Source of the DNA: Pedobacter sp. MC2016-05
GTDB lineage: Bacteria > Bacteroidota > Bacteroidia > Sphingobacteriales > Sphingobacteriaceae
Reading direction: 5' to 3'
NCBI RefSeq assembly: GCF_026239735.1
Contig: NZ_JAPIVT010000032.1
Coordinates: 1 to 35,731 of the forward strand
DNA: 35,731 bases
Below the pieces are notes generated by a model, which worked only from the letters and a program-made list of their open reading frames with translations, had not been told where the DNA came from and ran no database searches. Position numbers and translations under genes: made by a program. Numbering within the stretch: position 1 is the stretch's first letter; each line of letters begins with the position of its first letter. Positions 7,131 through 14,505 of this stretch are shown piece after piece.

Positions 7131-8318
7131 ATGAAAAAAACAATTCTGGTTACCGGCGCAAGCATCGCTGGACCAACTCTAGCCTATTGGCTTAATCAAT
7201 ATGGCTTTACAGTAACTATTGTAGAGCGAGCACCTGAACTCAGGTTAGGTGGTCAAAATATTGACGTTAAAGGGCCTGCAAAGATTATTGCCGAAAGAAT
7301 GGGGATAGAAAAGATTATTCGTGAAAAAAATACTACAGAGACTGGATTAAGATGGGTGAACACTAAAAATGAAACACAGGCAGAATTTCCTAAAGAAAGC
7401 GCTTTAAGCATGACTCAGGAATTAGAGATCCTTAGGGGAGATCTTGTTAAAATTCTATATGATCATACTAAACGCGATGTAGAATATCGTTTTAATGAAT
7501 ATATTACAAAGTTGAATCAAAGTGAAACCTGTGTCAATGTTACATTTTCTAATGGGAAGACTGAAAGTTTTAATTTGTTAATTGCTGCTGAAGGAATTGG
7601 TTCTTATACCAGAAAACTTTCGTTTCCCAAGGAACCTAACTTTAAGTATTTAGGATTGTATACTGCCTATATTACAATTAAAAAGGCGATTACAGACAGC
7701 AGTTGGGCACGTTGGTGTAATGCTAAAAATGGAATTGTCTTTCTAATACGTCCGGATAACTACGGCACTACCAGAGCTTCGATTACTTTTACAGCAAAAG
7801 AAGAAGAATATAAAAACCTGTCATTTGAAGAACAAAAATCTGCACTAATTGAAAGAATCCAGGGCAGTGGCTGGGAGACAGAACGTCTTATAGAAGAAAT
7901 AAAGGAAACAAAAGATCTTTACTTCGATAGGATAAGCCAGGTGAAAGCAGCAAAGTGGAGCGAAGGGAGGGTTGCTATTGTAGGAGATGCAGCTTATTGC
8001 GCCACACCAATTGCAGGAAAAGGTACAGATCTTGCTATGTCTGGGGCTTACATATTAGCAGGAGAACTATCTGTCGCCAATACATATCAGGAAGCATTTA
8101 AGGCCTATGAAGAAAAGATGCGACCATACGTTGAAAAATGCCAACAACTACCACCCGGGATACCAGGATTAGTTTATCCTAAATCAAAAATAGGAGTTGG
8201 TATTCTAAATGGGCTTGTTTCCCTTATTGGCAGTAAACCAGGGCAAAAATTTATAGGGCTTTTTGCTGGTAAACAGAAAGAGGCTCCGCAAGAGATCGAT
8301 CTACCTACTTATAGATGA
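7131..8318 (+). CDS. FAD-dependent monooxygenase (PHBH / TetX superfamily)
   Basis: 395 residues, normal for the group. The N-terminal dinucleotide-binding motif is TGASIAGPTLAYWL, with VERAPE at the end of the second strand. The second FAD motif is VGDAAYCATPIAGKGTDLAMSGA, in the C-terminal third. These define class A flavoprotein aromatic hydroxylases, which use NAD(P)H and O2 to hydroxylate aromatic or polyketide substrates; the superfamily includes tetracycline-inactivating TetX. This protein is not TetX by sequence, so the substrate is open. It lies 20 bp after an AraC gene on the same strand, so substrate-inducible expression is likely. Confidence 0.85.
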   Translation: MKKTILVTGASIAGPTLAYWLNQYGFTVTIVERAPELRLGGQNIDVKGPAKIIAERMGIEKIIREKNTTETGLRWVNTKNETQAEFPKESALSMTQELEILRGDLVKILYDHTKRDVEYRFNEYITKLNQSETCVNVTFSNGKTESFNLLIAAEGIGSYTRKLSFPKEPNFKYLGLYTAYITIKKAITDSSWARWCNAKNGIVFLIRPDNYGTTRASITFTAKEEEYKNLSFEEQKSALIERIQGSGWETERLIEEIKETKDLYFDRISQVKAAKWSEGRVAIVGDAAYCATPIAGKGTDLAMSGAYILAGELSVANTYQEAFKAYEEKMRPYVEKCQQLPPGIPGLVYPKSKIGVGILNGLVSLIGSKPGQKFIGLFAGKQKEAPQEIDLPTYR

Positions 8319-8921
8319 TAAATCTCTGGTACATTTATGACATTCACTGATATAGATTAAGATTATAAAGAAAAGGGGCCATGATCTGTGATCTTAGTCC
8401 ATCTTATCTAAATTAACGCTCTCACCTACTATAGCGTTTAAACATTTGATTAGTATTCACGATACAAAATACTTCAGTAGTTTTATTACCTATTTAACGT
8501 TTCCACCAATAACGTGAATGTCTCACAAAATGAACAGAAAAGGATAATTAATACGCATAGAAAAATCTGAGATGTAGCTTTTCAAGTTAAACAATTAAAC
8601 TCTATTTATCTTCACATTGATAAATTGGTGTGAAATTGTATCTTCTTGCTGAGATTATGTATATACTAATGATTGATTATCTCATCATCACAAGTCTGGC
8701 GAAGTGGTTTCAAATCGATTTTTCCTATAACATCCTCAATCTCTTTTAGAGAGTTTAGAAATGATACGTCTTATGCACAATTTTCTCATATGACTGGAAG
8801 CTTGACGTATATTAAATTGATAAAATTTTCATACCGATAGCATCGAAGTATGAGCCATATAAGCAAAATAATTGAGCTGTGTAGGCAATTTTATTTTCCT
8901 CCTGTGCCTGATATTTGTGTT
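8319..8921. other. Intergenic region, no intact gene
   Basis: About 600 bp. It holds one solo repeat (8519-8534). On the minus strand, roughly 8660-8765, about 35 codons stay open with normal-looking helical sequence (FLNSLKEIEDVIGKIDLKPL), but no start is present; this could be a gene remnant. Nothing else is recognised. Confidence 0.4.
8519..8534 (+). repeat. Dispersed repeat, solo 16-mer (two mismatches)
   Basis: TGTCTCAcAAAAtGAA, matching the family motif at 14 of 16 positions, in the block boundary between the FAD monooxygenase and the aldo/keto reductase. Confidence 0.65.
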
Positions 8922-9893
8922 ATGAAAAACATCAATCAAATTCAATTAGGCCAAAATGGTCCTTTCGTATCTAGTCTTGGGCTGGGTTGCATGCGAATGT
9001 CTTCAATCTGGGGAGGAGCTACTCCAGATGAGAAGGAAAGCATTGCCACTATTACTGAGGCGTTGGATCTTGGCATCAACTTCTTAAATACCGGCGATTT
9101 TTATGGCGCTGGCCACAACGAAATGCTCATCGGAAAAGCGATAAAAGGGAGAAGAGATGATGCTTTTATTAGTGTCAAGTTCGGAGCGATTTTCCATAAC
9201 GGTCAATGGCTAGGCCTTGAGCTCAAGCCAAATTCAATTAAAAACTTTATCAATTACTCACTTACCAGACTTGGCATCGAAACCATTGACCTCTATCAAC
9301 CTAGCCGGATGGATGATAGCGTGCCGGTAGAGGATATTATCGGAACGGTGGCTGAACTGGTTAAAGAGGGAAAAGTCCGTCACATTGGCGTATCCGAAAT
9401 AACCGCCGAGCAGCTGCATAAAGCCAACGATGTTCATCCGATAAGTGCACTGGAAATCGGCTATTCATTAGCGGATAGGAAAATAGAAAATGAATTGCTC
9501 CCAGCAGCCAGAGATTTAGGGGTCCCAGTTGTCGCTTTTGCAAACACTTCGGAAGGTTTATTGAGCGGGGGATTAAGCGCACCACTTAGTGATAAGGATT
9601 ACCGTCAACATTTCTCCAGATTTCAAGAAGGGAACCTTATAAATAATCTTCAAAAAATTGAAATATTGAAAGATTTGGCGTCTGCGAAGGGATTTACCCC
9701 CACACAACTAGCGATCGCCTGGGTAAGACAGCAGGACCAACATATCATGCCCTTAGTGAGTATGAGTAAACGATCTCGCCTGGCTGAAAATATCGCAGCA
9801 ATGGAAATCGAGTTCAGTGAAGAAGAAATGAACACATTAAATACTACTTTTGCAATAGGCGCCATTAAGGGGGGTACATATTTAGCGCGATAA
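8922..9893 (+). CDS. Aldo/keto reductase
   Basis: The frame opens at 8850, but the family N-terminus (QIQLGQNGPFVSSLGLGCMRMS) begins after the Met at 8922, which I take as start, giving 323 residues. The (alpha/beta)8 barrel signatures are present: NTGDFYG with D59 and Y61, SVKFG with K86, LVKEGKVRHIGVSE, and the NADPH-binding tail region. The usual fourth catalytic residue, a His after YQ in strand 4, is Ser here (YQPSR, S128); some bacterial subfamilies also lack it. It should reduce aldehydes or ketones with NADPH. The AraC gene starts at the base right after its stop codon, so the two are translationally coupled. Confidence 0.85.
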   Translation: MKNINQIQLGQNGPFVSSLGLGCMRMSSIWGGATPDEKESIATITEALDLGINFLNTGDFYGAGHNEMLIGKAIKGRRDDAFISVKFGAIFHNGQWLGLELKPNSIKNFINYSLTRLGIETIDLYQPSRMDDSVPVEDIIGTVAELVKEGKVRHIGVSEITAEQLHKANDVHPISALEIGYSLADRKIENELLPAARDLGVPVVAFANTSEGLLSGGLSAPLSDKDYRQHFSRFQEGNLINNLQKIEILKDLASAKGFTPTQLAIAWVRQQDQHIMPLVSMSKRSRLAENIAAMEIEFSEEEMNTLNTTFAIGAIKGGTYLAR

Positions 9894-10730
9894 ATGGAAA
9901 GTCCAGCAGAAATTCTTCCGGGTGTAATTTTTTACTCATATCTCTCTACGCAAAGGAGACAGAAAGCATGTTTCTGGAATCACCATACCTTGATACTGCA
10001 GGTTTCCGGTGTATTCACACTGGAAACATCTGCACAAAGCATTTCCATGGGGGCGGGGGAAATGCTACTGATTGGCAAAAACCAATTGGGCACCCTCACC
10101 AAGACACCGGGCGAGAACGGAAGCTATGAGACCATTGTAATATCACTTCAAGAAGAATTAATGCGCAAGATTGCATTGGAAGAAAAGATTAAATCCCAGG
10201 GCAAATACATCGGAAGGCCAAACCTGCTGATTCCCTTTAATGAATTTTTGCAGGGCTATTTTCAATCCATCGTTCCTTATGCAAGAAGTTCAGGGGCCTC
10301 CATGACCGACGAGATGGGGATTTTAAAAGTAAAAGAAGGCATCAAATTATTGTTGCTGGCGCTTCCTGCATTACAGAATTTTTTGTTTGATTACGCAGAA
10401 CCTCACAAAATTGATCTGGAAAAGTTCATGCTTAATAATTTTCATTTTAATGTCCCAATAGAAAAATTCGCTCAGCTAACCGGCAGGAGCCTAGCGGGAT
10501 TTAAAAGGGATTTTCAAAAAGCTTTTGATCTTCCACCTCGACAATGGCTGCTATCCAAACGATTAGATGCAGCAAAATTTTTGATTGAAAATAAGCATCA
10601 AAAACCTACAGCTATCTATTTGGATTTGGGTTTTGAAAGCCTTTCGCATTTTTCTCATTCTTTTAAAAAGAAGTTTGGGTTAATGCCAAGTCAACTCAAT
10701 AAGTATTTTGATCGCTCCAAAGAAGAGTAA
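9894..10730 (+). CDS. AraC-family transcriptional regulator
   Basis: 278 residues. The N-terminal ~150 residues form a beta-rich sensor (TLILQVSGVFTLETS, MGAGEMLLIGKNQLG), similar in style to ExsA/AraC_N sensor domains. The C-terminus carries the AraC double helix-turn-helix: IEKFAQLTGRSLAGFKRDF and AIYLDLGFESLSHFSHSFKKKFG. Its ATG directly abuts the stop codon of the aldo/keto reductase, so both are made from one mRNA. It probably controls the reductase or a nearby gene (inference). The pair lies between repeats at 8519 and 10900. Confidence 0.85.
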   Translation: MESPAEILPGVIFYSYLSTQRRQKACFWNHHTLILQVSGVFTLETSAQSISMGAGEMLLIGKNQLGTLTKTPGENGSYETIVISLQEELMRKIALEEKIKSQGKYIGRPNLLIPFNEFLQGYFQSIVPYARSSGASMTDEMGILKVKEGIKLLLLALPALQNFLFDYAEPHKIDLEKFMLNNFHFNVPIEKFAQLTGRSLAGFKRDFQKAFDLPPRQWLLSKRLDAAKFLIENKHQKPTAIYLDLGFESLSHFSHSFKKKFGLMPSQLNKYFDRSKEE

Positions 10731-10899
10731 ATCAGTAACGTAAAAAGTTAATCATGCTTTCATTCCATCTGGGAAGTAAGAGCCTACTTTTCTCAGTAAA
10801 AAGAAAATTAAAAAACACCTAATTACCCAAGAAATAATACTTATCAGGCTTAAAACCTAGTATGGGACAGTCCAGGCCATTAGAAATAATAACCACAAA

Positions 10900-11004
10900 A
10901 GTCTCAAAAAAGGAAAGTATTCCTCCCCTACGTATATCTTTCTTTCAGCTGTAAGTTTACGTTCACCAAATATGGCAAAGAGAAAAATTGTATCACAAAA
11001 CGAA
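10900..11004 (+). repeat. Dispersed repeat, full copy 3
   Basis: It starts aGTCTCAAAAAAgGAA, keeps the interior (CCCCTA, ATATCTTTCTTTCAGCTGTA, GGCAAAGAGAAAAAT) and ends with TGTaTCAcAAAACGAA at 10989-11004. At 105 bp it is a typical full unit carrying both terminal 16-mers. Confidence 0.85.
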
Positions 11005-11051
11005 GTATTACCAATGCTTATGACCCAAGTCGTAGAAACAATAAGCATGAT

Positions 11052-11074
11052 AAATAAATCAGAACGATTTATTT
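11052..11074. terminator. A+T-rich hairpin between convergent genes
   Basis: Arms AAATAAATC (11052-11060) and GATTTATTT (11066-11074) are a perfect 9-bp inverted repeat with loop AGAAC, followed by CTTTT. It sits between the convergent AraC and S41 genes, where a bidirectional terminator is expected. The stem is weak (one G-C pair). Confidence 0.35.
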
Positions 11075-11129
11075 CTTTTGCAAAGAAAAGGATTAAAAAA
11101 TTAACATGTATAATAAGTCTAGCGTGTAA

Positions 11130-12230
11130 CTATTGTTTGTTTAATACATCTCGGATAAGGTCTATTCCATTTGCGATTTTCGGATCAAACACCACATCAG
11201 GCTTAATACCAATATTATCGATTGGATGCTCTGGAAGCCTTTTTGATCGTCCGATCGGTATCACTAAATTGAGATTCTTACAGGGAATATCAAAAAATTG
11301 TGTATTATTATAATCCAGCATTCCGGCGGAATTCTCTCCAAAGACAGTTACCTTTTTACTCTGCATTGCCATCAACAAAAAGGACTCTGCAGAACTTGCA
11401 GTATTTCTGTCAATTAGTATACCGATTCTTGAAGGGTACTCATAGATACTATCAAGCTTGATCTCGAAAAAATCTTTACCTGAAGGATTAACAAAAGTAC
11501 CTGGATGACTTTTCATAAGTAATATCACATGGTTCAAAAAATCTTTTGCAGAAGAAGAAATACCTTCCTCGCTGAGGTTGGACTCCAAAATCCGGATATT
11601 TTCTTGTGTTGAAAGATATTCATCTGGTTTAACTTTCATGGGGATACTATAAATCAAAGGCATTAATACATTAAACGCATAATCTGTTCCTCCGCCGTTT
11701 CCTCTCATATCCAAGATCAGATTACTTCTTTGATCAAAATCCTTCATATGAACATGAAGAATACTATCAATTATCTTCTTCTCACTCCATTCAAAAGAAG
11801 GCAATCTCAGCAAAACTGTAGTACTGTCTAAAATTTTTATTGAAGTCGCCGTCCCCAACTTTTGGGATTCGTTGGCTATCGTAGTAGATTTGACAAATAA
11901 CTTATTTAATCGTTTCGCTACATCAGGGTTATTCTTTCTGAATTTCCAGTCAAGTTGAACCCGAAGATGATGATCGCGGAAATAATCAACCCAATTTCTC
12001 AGATTAACATAACAGGAATCAAAGCTTGAGGTGAATTTTGATTTATTGCGTATTTTTTTAGTGAATCTTATAAATTCTACCATGTTTTTGCTTTTAACTT
12101 TATCACCAAAACCGGAATAATTTTTTGTAACGCTTTCCACAACATAATCGAAATTAACCAAACAATCACAATTTTGAGCTATTGACACGATAGGGATTAT
12201 TAGGAACAGTATTAATGTGAAAAATCTCAT
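11130..12230 (-). CDS. Secreted S41-family peptidase
   Basis: 366 residues with a signal peptide (MRFFTLILFLIIPIVSIAQ). The S41 core lies in the C-terminal half: ILDMRGNGGG (172-181), the nucleophile in NTASSAES (S280, followed by Glu), then VFGENSAG, and GIKPDV near the end. In many S41 proteases a Lys occupies the position after the nucleophile strand; here the local sequence is ENSAG, so it may use a tricorn-type Ser-His-Ser-Glu arrangement or be an inactive homologue. Its substrate is unknown. It is the only gene between the repeats at 10900 and 12610, with a separate S41 lipoprotein at 2923. Confidence 0.8.
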   Translation of the reverse strand: MRFFTLILFLIIPIVSIAQNCDCLVNFDYVVESVTKNYSGFGDKVKSKNMVEFIRFTKKIRNKSKFTSSFDSCYVNLRNWVDYFRDHHLRVQLDWKFRKNNPDVAKRLNKLFVKSTTIANESQKLGTATSIKILDSTTVLLRLPSFEWSEKKIIDSILHVHMKDFDQRSNLILDMRGNGGGTDYAFNVLMPLIYSIPMKVKPDEYLSTQENIRILESNLSEEGISSSAKDFLNHVILLMKSHPGTFVNPSGKDFFEIKLDSIYEYPSRIGILIDRNTASSAESFLLMAMQSKKVTVFGENSAGMLDYNNTQFFDIPCKNLNLVIPIGRSKRLPEHPIDNIGIKPDVVFDPKIANGIDLIRDVLNKQ

Positions 12231-12303
12231 TTGAATTTAATATATATAAACAGCAGTTTTTATAACTATTCAATTATACTAATATCCATATGCAATTTAT
12301 TAA

Positions 12304-12456
12304 ATATTATACCAACATCCAGGATTATTATCCCAACCAAATGGGCATAAGCTAATAGCATTCGGATGGATGATTGAAGAACAAATTGTTAATGTCACAT
12401 GTGATCAAAATTTCCCAATTATAGTTAAACAAACTTATAACAAAAAGAAAAATTAA
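12304..12456 (+). pseudogene. Possible C-terminal gene remnant
   Basis: 51 open codons ending in TAA, with protein-like composition (GLLSQPNGHKLIAFG, then WMIEEQIVNV and a Lys-rich end) but no start codon before a mid-frame Met and a stop immediately upstream. No family is recognised. It may be the broken tail of a lost gene, or chance. Confidence 0.25.
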
Positions 12457-12609
12457 CGCGACGAACTAGATCATGTTGGCTCAAAGATTAGATAAATTTA
12501 GATACACCTTTGATTTCATAAATCACTTACATTTCCTCAACCAAGCTGATGTAAGTCTTTTGTTTGTCTAATTTTGAATTTATTTTCAACAACAATTCAA
12601 AACATAAAT

Positions 12610-12690
12610 TGTCTCAAAAAACGAAGATTTAGATTTAGTGTTACAGATATGGGCTACAATCAATTTAGGATGGAAATAACTAATCACGGA
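12610..12690 (+). repeat. Dispersed repeat 16-mer plus downstream homology block (left of the Panacea pair)
   Basis: Exact TGTCTCAAAAAACGAA (12610-12625), then GATTTAGATTTAGTGT and, further on, AATTTAGGATGGAAATA. The same series follows the 16-mer at 14045, so the toxin-antitoxin pair at 12784-13797 is flanked by direct repeats of about 75-80 bp. Confidence 0.8.
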
Positions 12691-12783
12691 AGCTATTTTC
12701 GATTTAGCTTGCAATTTCTGAAAATCGAAAATTACAAACTAAAGAAATTAGCAATTATCATTTACTTTATTTAACTTTGTGCT

Positions 12784-13341
12784 ATGCAAGGATTTAACAT
12801 TGATAAGAATAAAACTTTGAATGCTGCTTTGTATGTCCTTAATAACCTCGGTGAAGCGGACTATCATAAAACTTTCAAAATCCTTTATTTTGCCGATCAA
12901 AATCACCTCAAACGATATGGTAGGCCAGTTACAGGCGATGCCTATCAAGCTATGAATTTTGGCCCTGTTCCGTCATTCCTATATGATATCTTTAAAGCAG
13001 CGGAGAGAGGTTCCCATCCTTTTGAAGAAGCCATGGTAATGTCGAGATCATTTGTAGTGCGTCGGGATAATAATGTGCCGATAGTAACAGCGAAACAACA
13101 AGCTGATGTCGATGAGCTTTCTGATTCCGAACTCGCAGAGCTTAATCTATCGATAGAAGAAAACAAAGGCTTAAATTTCGAGCAGCTTGTCGATAAGTCG
13201 CATGATGACGCCTGGATTGAAGCCTCTGAGAAACCTGATATTGAAATGTCATACTTGAAGATTGCCAAGGCAGTAGGCACTAGTGATGACATGATTTCAT
13301 ATATTCAGCTTAATGAGGAAAATGATCATAGCATTTATTAG
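12784..13341 (+). CDS. Panacea-domain (SocA-like) antitoxin
   Basis: 185 residues. The SocA/Panacea (formerly DUF4065) signature occupies residues 29-64: KTFKILYFADQNHLKRYGRPVTGD followed by YQAMNFGPVPS. A KGLNFEQLVDKSHDDAW segment follows in the C-terminal half. Panacea proteins are antitoxins that neutralise many unrelated toxins encoded next door. The next gene starts at the base after this stop, a tight operon as expected for toxin-antitoxin pairs. A TAnnTTTG-like element ends four bases before the ATG, which would make a leaderless mRNA. The module is bounded by direct repeats at 12610 and 14045. Confidence 0.85.
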   Translation: MQGFNIDKNKTLNAALYVLNNLGEADYHKTFKILYFADQNHLKRYGRPVTGDAYQAMNFGPVPSFLYDIFKAAERGSHPFEEAMVMSRSFVVRRDNNVPIVTAKQQADVDELSDSELAELNLSIEENKGLNFEQLVDKSHDDAWIEASEKPDIEMSYLKIAKAVGTSDDMISYIQLNEENDHSIY

Positions 13342-13797
13342 ATGTCAATAGCTGATCTTATACCTGAAGAATTACGAGAGGGTTTTGCTGAAAGAAACAT
13401 TCAGATTGGTTCTGTTGTCAAAGTTTACGTCAGCGATACTAATCCACCTAAAGAAAAGCGGTTAATTTTGGTCGGAGCCTCTTGGGATAAATTACATTTT
13501 GCGAGCGTATTTATAAATAATGATATTAATCCTAACATTTTCACTAGTCAAGAGCTCATAAATCTCAACTATGAAATAAAAGCAGAGAATTGTGATTTTA
13601 TCGACCACGATTCTTTTGCTGATTGTTCCAAACTGAAGGGTAGACCCGCTAGCTGGCTCCACAAAATCGTTACAGAAGACCCGTCCCGGGTTCTAGGGGC
13701 AGTATCTGAGGAGGACATGAATGAAATAAGAGAACGGATAAAATCCGCTCGAACAATAAGTAAAAGTGAAAAAAGAAACTTTGGGCTATCTTTATAA
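13342..13797 (+). CDS. Probable toxin partner of the Panacea antitoxin
   Basis: 151 residues, starting directly after the antitoxin stop. Residues 20-75 form a beta-rich stretch (IQIGSVVKVYV, KRLILVGASWDKLHFASVFIN) that recalls the SH3-like core of PemK/MazF-type RNases, but I cannot confirm homology and no catalytic pair is evident. The middle carries ENCDFIDHDSFADCSKL. The C-terminus is helical and basic (IRERIKSARTISKSEKRN). Position beside a Panacea gene is the main reason for calling it a toxin. Alternative: a helper protein with the real toxin elsewhere. Confidence 0.55.
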   Translation: MSIADLIPEELREGFAERNIQIGSVVKVYVSDTNPPKEKRLILVGASWDKLHFASVFINNDINPNIFTSQELINLNYEIKAENCDFIDHDSFADCSKLKGRPASWLHKIVTEDPSRVLGAVSEEDMNEIRERIKSARTISKSEKRNFGLSL

Positions 13798-14505
13798 TAA
13801 GATTCTGATAATGCGTATTTGCCGTTCCACATGTTTGATTTATTTATAATACAATCAGGTAATCCTTAAATTTGCCTTAGAAAACTCGGGCATCGGCTCC
13901 TATTCATTTTCTCTCAGCGGTAAATTCTTTAAGGTAGCAATACCAGGAAAGTGAAAACTATCTCAAATTCAAGACATCAATACTCTACTTTTTATTTTTT
14001 TGAGCTGTAAGTTTATATTCATCAATTACGGTAAAGAGAAAAAATGTCTCAAAAAACGAACATTTAGATTTAGTGTCAAATATCTAGACTAGCATAATTT
14101 AGGATAGAAATATGCTATCACAAAACTTAGTTTTAAAGATTCCAATCACATTTTAAATTTTAATGCATCAAATTCTTTAAATACTAGGAACAAAAGTCAT
14201 AGTTAGAAGTAAATACATATAAGAGGGTGATTTTAGAAGACCTCTTCTAGATCATTACAACAAATAATAAAATTTTCGGCGATATCCATTTCCTCATGTA
14301 TGAATCAATGGCTGTTGAGACTTAGAGATAAATGGTTTAGATAAACCGATATACTTAAGAACAAAGCTGTGATATCTCGTGTTGTCCATCACAATAAGAT
14401 AATTATGAACAAGTTGCAGACTAATTTTATCGGCAGTATTCCACAGTATTTACGCCAAACCCAAATTATATCATTCCTAATCTCGGGGCAAACTTTAAAA
14501 AAATT
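13798..14505. other. Intergenic region, no gene seen
   Basis: About 700 bp. It holds full repeat copy 4 (13959-14060) plus its downstream homology block to about 14120. From 14120 to 14505 I see no motif, RNA gene or usable frame; it presumably includes the promoter of the GH15 operon. Confidence 0.5.
13959..14120 (+). repeat. Dispersed repeat, full copy 4, plus downstream homology block (right of the Panacea pair)
   Basis: The left 16-mer is decayed (TATCTCAAATTCAAGA). The interior keeps GAGCTGTAAGTTTA, AATTACGG and TAAAGAGAAAAA. The right 16-mer is exact (14045-14060). The downstream ATTTAGATTTAGTGT and AATTTAGGATAGAAATA match the sequence after the 16-mer at 12610. Confidence 0.8.

Larger units (their letters stand above)
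10731..11129. other. Intergenic region between convergent genes
   Basis: No gene is supported. It contains full repeat copy 3 (10900-11004) and an A+T-rich hairpin at 11052-11074. Small frames open here are incidental to the repeat. Confidence 0.5.
12231..12783. other. Intergenic region upstream of the Panacea gene
   Basis: No intact gene is seen. It contains a probable coding remnant (12304-12456), an exact 16-mer repeat (12610-12625) with a second homology block to about 12690, and a TAACTTTG (-7-like) element at 12772-12779, four bases before the ATG of the Panacea gene. Confidence 0.45.

Noticed and set aside
7131..8318. Calling the flavoprotein a tetracycline-inactivating TetX
   Set aside because: Only superfamily motifs are shared; the rest of the sequence differs.
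8700..8722. tRNA T-arm-like sequence (GGTTTCAAATC)
   Set aside because: The flanking bases do not form a T stem and no acceptor or anticodon arm can be drawn.
10972..11313. Open frame of 113 codons on the plus strand
   Set aside because: It runs from the repeat into the antisense of the S41 gene; its sequence is repeat-derived at the start and shadow afterwards.
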